Shown here in pieces: positions 34,583-45,866 of a stretch of 64,000 nucleotides of DNA. How positions within the stretch are numbered: position 1 is the first letter of the stretch; every line of letters starts with the position of its first letter. The translations under genes and the position numbers were made by a program. The notes below the pieces were generated by a model. It saw nothing but the letters and a program-made list of their open reading frames with translations. It made no database searches and was not told the origin of the DNA. This stretch comes from Ophioceras dolichostomum (Eukaryota > Ascomycota > Sordariomycetes > Magnaporthales > Ophioceraceae), in the NCBI GenBank assembly GCA_003049485.1, contig PYST01000198.1, positions 1-64,000 on the forward strand, in the 5' to 3' direction.

Positions 34583-34933
34583 AAGCCATCGGCCGAATTG
34601 TTTCACAGTCCGGTTTGGGACAGGAGTAGAATTGTCAATGGATGGAGTTTGTGAACAGGTAAATAACCCGACTTGGTAGGTAGGTAGATCTGGTGCTGCT
34701 GATGGTAGTTCATCTTGGGAGTTTCCTTCAATACATGTTGATGAGTTGATGAGTAGTTTGATTGGTACAAGTGCTGCTGGTGCTGCTGCTGCTGATGCCG
34801 CATGCACTGCAGACACCTTTTGGCAAAGGTGTGACGAGGCGTGAAAACAACGAGTTGTAGCGGCTTGGCAAGCCGTTGTTGCTGCTGATGATGAGCGAGA
34901 GGCAAAGAGGGACACCAATGCCCTTTCCTGCTC
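34583..34933. other. 3' intergenic region between convergent genes
   Basis: About 350 bp between the monooxygenase and Sam50 stop codons. It contains a GGTAGGTAGGTAG run (about 34677) and a GCTGCTG/GATGATG-rich stretch on either strand. No gene is seen. Confidence 0.6.
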
Positions 34934-36785
34934 CTAGAGGAAGCTAATGCCGACGCCCACCTGCAGCCCTTTCCTCCCTTCCTCGCCCCGCCGCATCACA
35001 AGTGGAAGACTGAAGTTGAGCTCGAACCGGGCCACCGGGTGCGCGTACACTAGTCCCACACCGGCAGCCATACTGGGAAGGCCGTTGGCCAGCTCGCTGA
35101 CGGCATGGGTTATCCCCTTGAATACTGTACCAGAATTCATCCCCTCCACAGAGCCGACAGAGCCTCCATCCTTGGACTTGGACCTTGGGGGCTTCAGTCC
35201 CACGAGTCGTCCGCCATTCGCAAACAGCTGCAGCCTCAACGGCGATTCTGCTCCCGCCTTGGGCAGCGGCACCAGCAGATTGACGCTTCCAGCGGCAAAC
35301 ACGTCGCCACCTACGGCGTCAGGGCCGTCGCGAGGACCCAGCCCGCAAATCTTGAACCCACGCACGTCAGTTGGCCCACCCAGCTGGAACCGGTCGTTGA
35401 TCCTGCTGGGGGCCGTCTTCGCGCCAGCCCCACCCACGGAGAAGCCCAGGGGTAGCGGATACAGCATGCCGAAGCGCAGACCGCCGCCGATCGAGATGCC
35501 TGTACGGCTGCTGCTGATTCCGGGCAGTGGCACTGGCACGGCGCCCGCGAGCTCGACCTCCGACTTGGAGAACGACACATCGCCCCTTAGCGGGCCCCAA
35601 CCTGCCAGCTCGGAGGCGGTGCGGACCAGGTAGCCGCGCTGGTGAAGTAGTGGGTTATCGCGACGGTCACGCGTAAAGGTGTGAGACAGAGATGTCTTGA
35701 TACTGTCGCCTGCATCGTACCTAACCGAGGGCGAGGCTCCGCCCGCAAGCCCGGTCAGCTGGCGCCAGGTGCTGCCGAGGGCGACGGAATATGTGTCCCC
35801 GGCGTCGGACAGCCAGCTCAGACGGGCCGTGGCACCCTTGAGAACCTCTTCGTGGCTTGCCCAGGGTTTCTGCGTTGACGACGCAAGGCCCTCGATCGAG
35901 CAGCGCGTGTCCGGGTCGCTATTGACAGGGGTCGAAAAGACGGCTGTATATGCAGAGCGGGTGCGGGTCCCTGCGCTCGCGTTGAGCGACAGCGTCTCGG
36001 CGCCGCCGAACATGTTGCGCCATAGCAGGTTGCCGTACGCGGACCCTTCCGTGTTGCCCACGTCGGTCCCGGTCTTGAGCATAATCGGACCACGTTCAGC
36101 CACGCGGATGGAGACATCGATGTCGGTTGCTGCCGCAGAGTTGGGAGCATCGGAGAGAAAGATAGTCGGGCCTGGCCTGAAGATTTCTAGACAATATGGC
36201 ACGTTCGGGGTTAGAAAGGGAGGGGCTTGCGTAAGGCTGTAGAGGAGGGCATCATGGCGCCTACCAAAACGATCTAGCTTCTTCGTAACTTTCTCCAGCT
36301 GAGCGAGAACCTCTCCTAGCGTGGTTCCGGCATTGTTTTCAGGCGAAACCAGAGGCCGGATAATAGGGTCTAGGAACCCTCTCCGGGTGTTCTTCGCGCC
36401 ATGGATTTCTATCGAGTTGATGGTGGCCGGTCTGCTCATTTGCTCTTCCATCTGGGGGTATAGGGCAAAGCAAGGCGCTCACGATGCGTCAGTTGAGGAA
36501 GGATGGAGGCAGGCGAAGCGAAGTTCGGAAGGACGAACCAAGGCCCTCATTCTGAGCTGGGTCTGCTCTTCTTCAAACGTCGACGACTCCCGTGCGTGTG
36601 CCTCTCTTGAGAGTGTCTCGACATCGACCATGAGCTTCCCGACGCCGTCGACGGACTGGCCCCGACAAAACAGGTCTTGTCATTAGCGCACCGTTCGGTA
36701 GCCATTGATGAGCTGTTGAGCGGAGTGGAGCTTGACAGCGGTAACGACTTACACTGAAGCCGCCAGAGAGGTTGCCTGGCGCCAT
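34934..36785 (-). CDS. SAM50: Sorting and assembly machinery subunit Sam50 (Omp85/BamA family)
   Basis: Four exons, 36785-36753, 36655-36539, 36451-36265 and 36186-34934, encode about 529 residues. Sam50 is the beta-barrel core of the mitochondrial outer-membrane SAM complex and inserts barrel proteins such as Tom40 and porin. Diagnostic features are INSIEIHGAKNTRRGFLDPI at the start of the POTRA domain, YGNLLWRNMFGGAETLSLNA, and repeated amphipathic strands. The C-terminal barrel signatures are RGFKICGLGPRD with GGDVFAAGSVNLLVPLP and the terminal FELNFSLPLVMR. Intron 2 uses a GTTCGT donor and an AACTGAC branch site. Intron 3 contains no stop and is a multiple of three; it is inferred because its removal gives the family-like LDRFEIFRPGPT. 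The gene is divergent from Ubc6 across a 699-bp promoter region. Confidence 0.9.
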
Positions 36786-37484
36786 AGCAGCGTCGTCGGT
36801 GGTTAGAAGAGGCCGTAACAGAGTCCACGGTCTTCTTGGCGGACGATCGGAACATCTTGGGAACTTAAACGGAACCGCCGATGATCGATCGGATAGGCAC
36901 TGTGGCTAGTGTCTTGCGCATTGTGAAGAAACTAGCTCGCGCCACGGCAGCTGTGGCGCCTACATCAGTCACCTTTGTGGTGGAGCACGGTGGTGCCTTG
37001 AGCACGTGCGCAGCTGAGGTCGCCGCCTTACGTAGCGTTTATTGTAGTGTCTGGCGGCCTGGTACCGGGCAGTCATCCTCCGCATCCTCCACACAGCTTC
37101 CACATCTTCGATCGCAACCTCCATCGTCCCTGACTCCGTTTCTTCCAGGCATTTTCTTTCTGGCTAGGCACCTCTCCCGCTTGTGCTTCGTTCCTCTTTT
37201 CTGGCCCGCGCCTCGTATTGTCGGCACCTCAGCACATTCCGTCTCCGTCGTTCGGGACTGGTCGCCCAGCCCTGGTGAAACCGTCATCGCCACCCGAACG
37301 GCCATCTGAACGGCCGAATCGTCAGCCGCGCCTAATCCTTCCTTTTGTTCTTTGCCCCCCTCTTTCACCGATTTTCGTCAGAATAGATTCTATCTTTTAG
37401 TATTTTTTGGTCGTCCTCGCCGGCCGGTTGAGGACTATTTTTTTTCTCGCCGTCGTCGACCTTCAATCCCCAGATCTGTTTGCG
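36786..37484. promoter_or_regulatory. Shared promoter region of Sam50 and Ubc6 genes
   Basis: About 700 bp between divergent start codons. The Ubc6-proximal half is pyrimidine-rich on the plus strand (CT-rich and poly-T at 37150-37450), typical of fungal promoters and leaders. No TATA box is obvious. Open frames here are short and unlikely to be genes. Confidence 0.5.
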
Positions 37485-38489
37485 ATGGCTTCAAAAGCGG
37501 CGACGAACCGGGTAAGTAGTCAGCCTCCACTCCCAACTCTTCGTCCTTGTGTCTGCGTATAACCAAGCAGATGGGCATCTCACCGTCTTCGACTTTGGTA
37601 ACTGACCAAAGAATCTTGTTCGCACAGCTTACGCGGGAGTACAAGACGATCTCGAAGAATCCCCCACCTTACATCACAGCCCACCCGTCAGAATCCAATA
37701 TCCTCGAGTACGTGCTGGCCATCCCGCCGCCATGCCCACATTCATCCTGGATATCAGACCGTTACTGACTTGGCTCGTGCTCTCTATCGTCGCAGGTGGC
37801 ATTACATTATCACCGGACCGGAGAACACGCCGTACCATGGCGGACAGTACTGGGGGATGCTGAGTTTCCCACCCAACTACCCTTTCGCCCCGCCGGCGAT
37901 CCGGATGCATACGCCGTCTGGCCGCTTCCAGCCATCGACGCGGCTGTGTCTATCGATCTCAGACTTCCACCCACGATCATTTAACCCCGCCTGGGAGGTT
38001 TCCACCATCCTGATCGGCCTGCTTTCGTTCATGACATCAGAGGAGATGACGACGGGCTCAGTGTCGGCCACCGAGGCCGAGCGCAAATTCCACGCTGCAC
38101 GGTCGCGGTGGTGGAACTCGACAGGCGGGGGGTCACACACCCGGGCCTCAGGCCCCGCGCAGAAGGGCAATGTCAAGGCCGGCGACGGCGGGCTCAAGTT
38201 CCGCTCCGAGTGGCCCGAGCTTGACTCTGAGAACTGGACCTGGATGCGCCAGCACGAAATCGATCAGGCCACTGGCCAACGCCCCAACCCTGGAGCCGCG
38301 GGCTCAAGCTGCGGTCCCCAACTGGGCATCGCCGCGGGTAGCGCCCACCAGGCCCAGGCGGTCGTCGACGCCATGGTACAGAGGAGGGAAGCCGGGCAGG
38401 GCTGGCTCTGGCGCAACAAGCTCCAGATGGCAATCGGTCTCGTCTTCGTGTATGTGCTAATCGCGCGGGTGCTGGGCGCGTCAAAGTGA
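37485..38489 (+). CDS. UBC6: Ubiquitin-conjugating enzyme E2, Ubc6 type (tail-anchored ER)
   Basis: Three exons, 37485-37511, 37628-37707 and 37796-38489, give 266 residues. The E2 core contains REYKTISKNPPPYI, HYIITGPENTPYHGGQYWG and the active-site stretch TRLCLSISDFHPRSFNPAW. The catalytic Cys falls at residue 87, the same position as in yeast Ubc6. The C terminus is a hydrophobic tail anchor (MAIGLVFVYVLIARVLG) preceded by a basic Trp-rich segment. Ubc6 sits in the ER membrane with its catalytic domain in the cytosol and works with Doa10-type E3 ligases in ER-associated degradation. Both introns are short and have good GT-AG sites. The first exon holds only nine codons. Confidence 0.95.
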
Positions 38490-40189
38490 GGGCGAGGATG
38501 TGGGTGTGAAATTTGGCGGTATTGGGGTGCGGGAGGCACACATGTCAACGAAAAAGAGGAATGACCGCATATCTCTGCGTTTGAATCTTTGTTCCTGTTT
38601 CGTCTCGGCCTCTTACCACTCTCCGGCCCCTGGTATTTTCCGCTGTGGTTGGTCGGATCGCATGGGGAGGCAGTAGACGCCCTTTTGACGCCGAGTTACC
38701 CAATCAACAGCAGCGGCGTTTCATGGAGTGCCTCCACGTTTATTCTTCCTCAGTCTTGGGTTCATCTTTTTAGATTCTTATCCGCCTGCCCTTAACATGT
38801 GTCTATTTCTTATTTTATTCGGTATTAGTGGGGAGACGGCGAAGAGGTTCGACTTCATCCACGCACATAGACCAACGCGGTGATTGGCGAAGGGCGTTCA
38901 TACAGTGGGAAAGGCTTCATCATTATGGCGGAGACGAGTCTGGATGTGAGGGGAAGCAAGAATGCGGCGCTTCAAAGCACTATACCAAACCATGTGTCTC
39001 TTATCTGAGAAAGTTCCCGGTGCTGGTCTAGATAGAACGGCGCGAATCCATCCTGAAAATCTCAACACAACGATCGCAACGAACTGAGACTACGAGTTTA
39101 CGATACCGAGATGAATACTGATGATGGCGTCTTCCCATGCTTCGGCGAGGACGACGGGCTATTCCGGGCCGCCGATCCCGAGTTAATCTTGAGCTTCTCA
39201 ACGCCTCCAAGGAAGACATCCTGAAGGAAGATAACGGTTATTATCACTTCACTATGGGAACGTGGTCACTAGTAACCGGATCCCCCAGAGCTTCTCGTTC
39301 ACGAAATGCTGGGGACCGGGCGCTGATAGCGAGACCCCAGTTTTTTCTCGCTTTCTCCTGCTTCTGCTCGTTAAAAGCTAGCGGGTATAGCACACCCGCG
39401 TTAGAAGTTTTTATGCATATAGGAGCCTGGGTGCTGGACAGACTTAGCTTAGACATTCGAGGCGGACAAGGCTCAGATGAAACCCTCAAGCTCGAGGAAA
39501 CCGGTTTAACTTGGTTCGCACCCTAGACCTGTATGCGGGAACTGTAACGATCTGTGAGGGAGGGGGTACAAAACGGGCGGGTCCGGGCGACGGAAAGGCT
39601 TGACACCGTCGCTACGCCGCCAACGTTCTTCATAAACTTTGGAGAACTTGGAAGTTCAGGATGACCGCGAACTGTCATGGCCCTGGTGCTCCTAGGCGGA
39701 CCTACGGAGTCTGGAGTGAAGTGACTGCGCTCCCGGTGAGCCCCTGAAAGTAAACTCTATTCTTTGTCCATCCCGGCACACCTACCTACCTGAAGCCCAG
39801 CTATTCTCGGAGCAAAGTGTGCCCAATCTGTTAGTCCGGTCATTAATTTAGGGACACCTTGATGAGATAGCCTTTGGGAGCTTCGATCAGTTGGCCGTCA
39901 TCAGTAAGCCTTATTGCCCTTTGTTTCGACTGGGCAGAGCAACGCAGGGGATACCCCTTGGTAAAACATGGAAATATAAATGTCGCGGGGGGCCATTTCT
40001 TATGGCTCTCGCTTGCCTTGTCCAGTCCGGAGCTGTCCTTCAGATCATCAGGTGTTCAGATATTCGGCAGTCGGGCATGCTTCCTGTTGTGTTCGACAAT
40101 CAGTTCCTGGAGGACTGTTGAAAACTCCCTCGTATTCGAGGGACCTGTCGACCAAGGGTCACTGCCAGGCAAAGGAGCCAGCAGAAGCC
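38490..40189. other. Intergenic region, no gene seen
   Basis: About 1.7 kb between Ubc6 and the MFS transporter. The minus-strand and plus-strand frames at 39.1-39.5 kb lack domains. A CCTACCTACC motif occurs at about 39780. The 3' 300 bp should contain the transporter promoter. Confidence 0.6.
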
Positions 40190-42361
40190 ATGGGGGAAGA
40201 AAAGGCGGTCGAAGAGACCACCAGCGGCGTGGCCAGCTCAGAGAGGCCCGTCAGCGAGGTGGTTGGAACCACGCGGCTCTACGAGAATGGCAGACTACGA
40301 CTGATACCGGTACGCAGACTTCTGAATTATAGTTGCAACCCTGTGTTATGCGCCTAGGCTAACCTCCTAAGTCGGATATAGATGCCAACGCCTGATCCCA
40401 AGGGTGTGTCTCCTGCTGTCTTCACTGCGTTACGGGGGCGGGAGACTGAAGGCGAGAGTCGAAGCATGGACGTGGCTAATTCAGCGTTCCATGGCCCTGC
40501 AGATCCCCTAAACTTGCCCTCATGGAGGAAGAGGACGGCTATAGCTGTCATCTGCTTCTGTAAGACTCCACACTGTCCCATTCAACTCGTATTATGGGGC
40601 TTATGGGGCTTATGGGGGTGTAAGGCCGTCTAGGCTCTAATCTCGAGGCTCCGACTAACGATATGACATGACTCCTCTGTCCCTGTCTCTCTGTCTTGTA
40701 GTCGGCGCGCTGGCTCTCTCTGCGGAAATAGTAATGGGCGGGCTCATCCCCATCTTCCTTCTCGAATATGCTGGCGTGAACCCGCGGACGATCCGAGGCG
40801 TCGACTTCACGCGCAACTGGAGCGGTCCGGCCGTCAACCCCATGGCCGTCCTCCCGCCCGGCGTGGAGCCCCCGGACTTAGGCCGCATCTCGTTGCTAGC
40901 ACCCATACCGCTCCTATCTAACGGCGTGGCAAGCTACTTCCTCGTGCCGTTGTCCATCGCCATCGGACGCAGGCCGGTCATCCTTCTAGCTGCCACCTGT
41001 GCCTGGTCTGGCGGGATCTGGGCGGCCGCGAGCACTGGCCTGTCCTCGCACCTCGCGGCCAGGGCGGTCCAGGGTCTCGGCGCGGGAGCGGTCGAAGCTC
41101 TGATCCCGCTTGTGGTTCAGGATATGTTCTTTATCCACCAGCGGAACGAGTGGATGTCCATTGTCATCGCCTCGCAAGGGCTCATCATCATAGCCCTCGG
41201 CATCGCCACCCCGTACATCGCGGCCTACTACTCGTGGCGCTGGATCTATTGGATCACGTCTGGGTTCGGCATCCTCGCCTGGCTTCTGTTGATTTTCTTC
41301 CTCCCAGAGACGCGGTGGACGCGGTCAAAGGAGGAACTGAGTAGGACCACAGGCCCCCTTATCCCTTATCCCTTATCCCATACGGCCTACGAAGGAGACA
41401 AGGAGCCAGAGCCCGATACTGACGCTCCCGCCTCGGCTCGACGATGTTAGGCGGTAAGAATGAGTGGCCCCTTGAACCTGGCGAAGACCGCCCATGGATC
41501 GACCACCTACATTACAGCCCGCGAACGTGGGGTACAGACATTGGGATGTTCAACTGCGGATTTGAGTGGAGCGAGGCAGGCGTTTCGATGCTCAACACGC
41601 TCCGCACGACTTTCTACCCGGCCGTCGTGTGGGCAACTCTGGCCAACTCGGTCATGATCATCGCCAACCAGGGTGCCCAGCAGATCCAGCCCTTCGCCCT
41701 CCTCGCTCAAGGCTGGGAGTTCCAGCACACGGGGCTGGCCGTCATCCCCGTCTTCGTCGCCTCACTCGTCGTCTACTTGGTCGCCGGGCCGCTAGCGGAT
41801 CGAATCTCGCTCTACGTTACTCGTCAGCAGGGACAGAGGAACGAGAAGAACAACAAGACGCACAACAGAAGCCAAGCCGGACCTGCGGAAGATCTCAACG
41901 CTGCACGCGAGGCCGAGCACCACCTCCCCAACTTCATCCTGCCCTTCCTGTGCGGCATTGCGGGCGCGTTCCTCTTCGGGGAGGCGGCCCAGAAGGGCTT
42001 GCACTGGGCCGTGCTGCTGACCGGCTCGTTCCTGGTCATCTTGGCTTTCCTCACCGTCATGACGCTCATCAACGTCTTCTCGGTAGAGACGTACCCGATG
42101 CGGGCAGGCCCCTTTCTGGTCAATGTGAGCAGCATGCGCATCCTCATCGCCTTCTTCTTCGCCAGTGAGACCACCACGTGGGTCGCCACCAAGGGGCCCA
42201 TCACCACCTTCGCCATCTATGCCGAGTCCATTGTCGTGATCAGCCTGGGCATCCCCCTGTTGTTCTTCTTCGGCAAGAGGCTGCGCGCCTGGACAGCCGG
42301 CAGTGTCCGTGTGGCCGACCAGGAGGAGACCAAGTCAGGCGCTGAGTCAGTGAGACGCTGA
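40190..42361 (+). CDS. Major facilitator superfamily transporter
   Basis: Four exons, 40190-40309, 40382-40559, 40702-41340 and 41451-42361, all phase-consistent, encode about 615 residues. After a hydrophilic N terminus ending in DPLNLPSWRK there are about 12 hydrophobic segments split by a large loop. The first half contains VPLSIAIGRRPVIL (motif-A region between helices 2 and 3) and ARAVQGLGAGAVEALIPLVV. PETRW ends the first half before the cytosolic loop, and the second half begins near RTTFYPAVVWATL. The layout fits fungal DHA1-like proton antiporters, but the substrate is unknown. The Met at 40190 is the first in frame with a good context. No biosynthetic genes adjoin it. Confidence 0.9.
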
Positions 42362-44625
42362 GTCGGTGCTGCAGTGATGGTGCGGATGCGGTTAACAGAC
42401 TCCAGACTCTTCAAGGAGAGGAGGCCACCGTTGCCCTTGTCGCCAATATTGTCAGGCGAGTGCAGTACTTACTGTCAAGACAGCTTCGTAGGCCCCTCTC
42501 GAGGTAGTCTACCTACTATGGACTCTCCCGTTTCGCCCAAGAGCCAGGTCGTCCTTGCAGTGGGGTGCAGTTCAGCAACGCACTGACATGCTCAAGCCTC
42601 CCAAGCACAAGGAGAATTATCTTCCATAGCCTAGTGGTTAGGATGTGAGCTTGCCACGCTCGAGACCCGGGAGTTTCCAAACTTTTCAGCTGGTTCAGCC
42701 TACGTCTGGAGATGGCCAGGTCGGGATAAAAGACCAATCCCTTCACTTTTTTGTCTCTCGTCGTTTCGAACATGCGACGACCAGGTGAGCACTTGAGGCC
42801 AAGCCCAAGGCCCTTGAGATGAAAACAAGACCAGAGAACAGTAAAGTGAGGATAAATATCTGATTTGGTTGCATTTTTTGATTGTTCTGCTGCGTGAGTG
42901 ACCAGTCTGCCGTGAGTTTCCTGCACAACATCACTTACACCATCCAATCCTTTGTTCTGTAACACCTTAAGATTACCATTTGAGAGATCCGTTTCAACCC
43001 AAAATACTATGGAACAGGAAACAAGCTTGGCAGTCATCTAGCAATATTTGTAGAATAAAGATTCTGTCACTCCGCCTTGATACACGCACCTGATTCTCAT
43101 CGACGGTTTTCTCTGGAACCTAAACGTAGAAACGAGGGCCGTCCGTCGTGTGAGCACGAAAATGAAAAGCCGGGCAGCCAGTAACTTGAGGTTCGGCCAC
43201 CAACCCCCACGCGAAGAAGCTTCGTTATGCATTTTTATTGAATCCTTTCTCGTTAATCATTGGGTGCTCCGAGTGCATACTTGCTCCCGGCGTCGACTAC
43301 TCCCCCGCTCAACCGGAAAAGGAACGACACGATCCCTGAACCACCGAAATTGCGGGGGAGCCCACACGCTGGGATGAGAAGGCAGAAGAGGGGTTCACAG
43401 AAGACTGGGGTTCAGATGGTGCTAGAACCATAAGCTTCTTGGAGGCTTGGATGTCACCCTGGAGGCTTAGATGTGGGGGGTTTCCTGCAGGTCGAACTTT
43501 GTTTGGGTGAAGCATTCTCTTTTCCTTTCTCCCCTCTCCGTTTTTTACAGAGGCAATGCCTGCCATCTGCATCAGCCTTCACATCAGCCCATTTCAGACA
43601 GCGTGCCTTCTCGCTCTTACCTCTTACTCTCTCAGTCTCTTCTCTCCAGCGAGTGTGGATTTCCCCACGCCTATGTAGAAACAATCATGGAGATGGAAGA
43701 ATGGCCTGTCATGCCACCCCATCCCCCGAAACAGCAGATACACTCACGGCTACCGCCAAGTTGGGGAACGGCTCCCGGGTGGGATCAACCCAGGCCGCCA
43801 GGGCTGCCAAGCAGTGTGGCTTTGATTGGCTTTTGGCTGACCACGGCCACTGATCTTGTGGTCGTCAGCCATCAATCACTGTCTGCCTGCCCCGCGTGGT
43901 GGCCGCCTGTTCCGTAACCGCCCGTACACCGAATTAGCCATTCAGCGCTTTGCAGTGCATTGCGCGGTGCATTGCGAGAGGGGTAGAAGGGGAATCCGTC
44001 GACTAATGGCGATATGTCATTGCCCGCAGCCTCTCGCACCTATTCCATCATCCCACGCGCCCATCCACTTACAAGCAGGCACACTCCCTCGCCCACAACC
44101 ACACACCACCATCCTACCACACCACCCCCTCTCAGACTCCTAGTTACCCACGCCCAAGAAGACAGGCACACGGATCATAAAGTCATGTCCCTGCCGCCTT
44201 TGCCCCCGTCGCCCTTTCCCCAGGCTCACTTCTCTCGGACCTGTTATACCAGACCTGGCGTGACCCAACCTGGCCTGACTTGACCACAGACCTGATCAGA
44301 CGGCAATTCACATCGCAAACTCAAAATCGAAAGTCCCCGAGCTTCGAACAACGAAGAGTATTTTCACACCAAGTTAACGGACACCGAGCCAAAGTCACCT
44401 GTACACATTTGTCTGTCGTCAAAGCTCTTACAGAAATCTCCCACACGGCCTACACAAGTTGCTGTCTATTCAGCTCTCTGTTGTATATCCTCTTCTACAG
44501 CGCATCACAAGACACAAAACGCGACGAGAATCTCTCTCAAGGCTACACAAGTCCAAATCTACTCCTCCGTCCAACTCAAGATACAGCAATCGCACGTGCT
44601 TCATAATACAAGCGAGCAAGCAACC
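42362..44625. other. Intergenic region upstream of the small Cys-rich gene
   Basis: About 2.26 kb without a supportable gene. It contains a tRNA-like relic near 42620-42680. The last 600 bp are C- and CT-rich and AC-rich, consistent with a promoter and a long 5' leader for the small gene at 44626. Open frames around 43.3-43.9 kb have no domains. Confidence 0.6.
42618..42680 (+). other. tRNA-like relic (possible SINE head)
   Basis: An A-box-like stretch TAGCCTAGTGGTTAGGAT is followed by a possible anticodon arm TGAGC-TTGCCAC-GCTCG (loop with a GCC anticodon, as in tRNA-Gly) and GAGACCCGGG, as in real tRNAs. The T-arm/B-box that should follow is degraded and the acceptor stem does not close well. 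It is therefore more likely a tRNA pseudogene or the head of a tRNA-derived SINE than a working tRNA. Confidence 0.45.
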
Positions 44626-44995
44626 ATGGACGCTACCACCGCCGTGATCACCCCGAGCCAGGAGCCCCCGCGCCGTCCGGTGCTGAAGATCAGCCCCGAG
44701 CCTGTCTATACCCCGACGTCGCCCTCGGCATACTCATACCAGCATACTTCTCCCACTACCCTCGCCTCAGCCCAGGGCAGTCACTGCTGCGGCTGCGGTG
44801 GCATGTTCGTCATCAGCAATCGCTGCAGCAACCGCGACTGCAAGCACCTCCAGTGCAGCGAGTGCAAGTAAAGACAAAGTCGTCCATCTGGTCATCGGTC
44901 CGAGGACGGGGGGGTGGGGAAAGCCGCCGACCCGGGCGTCTCCCCGCAGTCCGCTTGACACATCAGGCTCGACCAAAGACTCTGAAGATGACTGA
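44626..44995 (+). CDS. Small Cys-rich, zinc-ribbon-like protein
   Basis: Exon 1 is 44626-44867. If the GTAAAG...CCCCGCAG intron 44868-44949 is spliced, exon 2 is 44950-44995 and the product is 95 residues with an acidic tail ending SGSTKDSEDD. If it is not spliced, a TAA at 44869-44871 ends an 81-residue form at the last Cys pair. The N-terminal 50 residues are Pro/Ser/Thr-rich and probably disordered. The C-terminal segment SHCCGCGGMFVISNRCSNRD followed by CKHLQCSEC has paired Cys suited to binding zinc. I do not recognise the family, though short proteins of this kind occur in many filamentous ascomycetes. No signal peptide is seen. The splice choice is the main uncertainty. Confidence 0.6.
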
Positions 44996-45866
44996 AATAT
45001 CGAGGAAGCTGAGCGGAACAGCGCGAGGAAAGAAAAAGGCAGTTCGCGAGAGGCGTGAGTCCTCTCTAATGATATCATGAATGGGCATGATGATGGATGA
45101 TGGAATATCAGTAGGCAATTTTTGCTGGAACGGGCACTCGGTTTCCGGAGGTTCAAAAAGTCTGGTCTTTCTGAGTCTCCTAGTCTCATGTTTCTCTCTG
45201 TTTATTTTGCACGGCGTTTTGTCTGGACATTAGCGGGACCGCAAGGCGTGGGATCGTATCAACGGCAGGAAAACAAAACCCAGAGAAACGCGAAGCCCGT
45301 CAGTCAGTAGTTACATTTTCAGCATCATAGATACCCTCTCCCTTTGTTCGTTTCGTTTGATATCTTTACCTACCTTTATGTCCAAAACTGATGATAAATA
45401 CGGCATTTCGCGCCTCTGCATCATTCGCCACATGTTGGTATGACAATGCGAAGAGACAAAACGACGGTGACGAAGCTGAGGCAACCGACCACGAGGCTGA
45501 GGTAGTGTGCGAACGACTAACGGCTGCCTTCTGGTGTTCACTTTGTCTTTTTCGAAACGACGCGCGTCCGAAGCGATTCTGGCATCAGCCACTAAGGCTT
45601 AGCTCATGGTTCGAAACTCGGGCAGGCTCAAAACAGAAATACTGAAACCATACTACATAAATGTTTGAGGTTGAAGTAGTGCGAAGATTTCTCTTGCAGG
45701 TCAGATGGATTTATTTTACATGGCAAAACTTCCACCGTACTGAGCGACAGCTTAAGCCAGCGCAGAAAAACGAGTTGTAGTGGTTTGTACAGACAAGTAA
45801 TACATACAGGAATCGCCACTCCAACCGACGTAAGTCCCAACAAGGTGCCATAGCGCGATGCCTAAA
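44996..45866. other. Intergenic region between convergent genes
   Basis: About 870 bp of probable 3' UTRs and spacer between the small Cys-rich gene and mL50. No gene or clear repeat is seen. Confidence 0.6.

Noticed and set aside
45600..45640. GGTTCGAAACTC as a tRNA B box
   Set aside because: No matching A box or foldable cloverleaf lies upstream.
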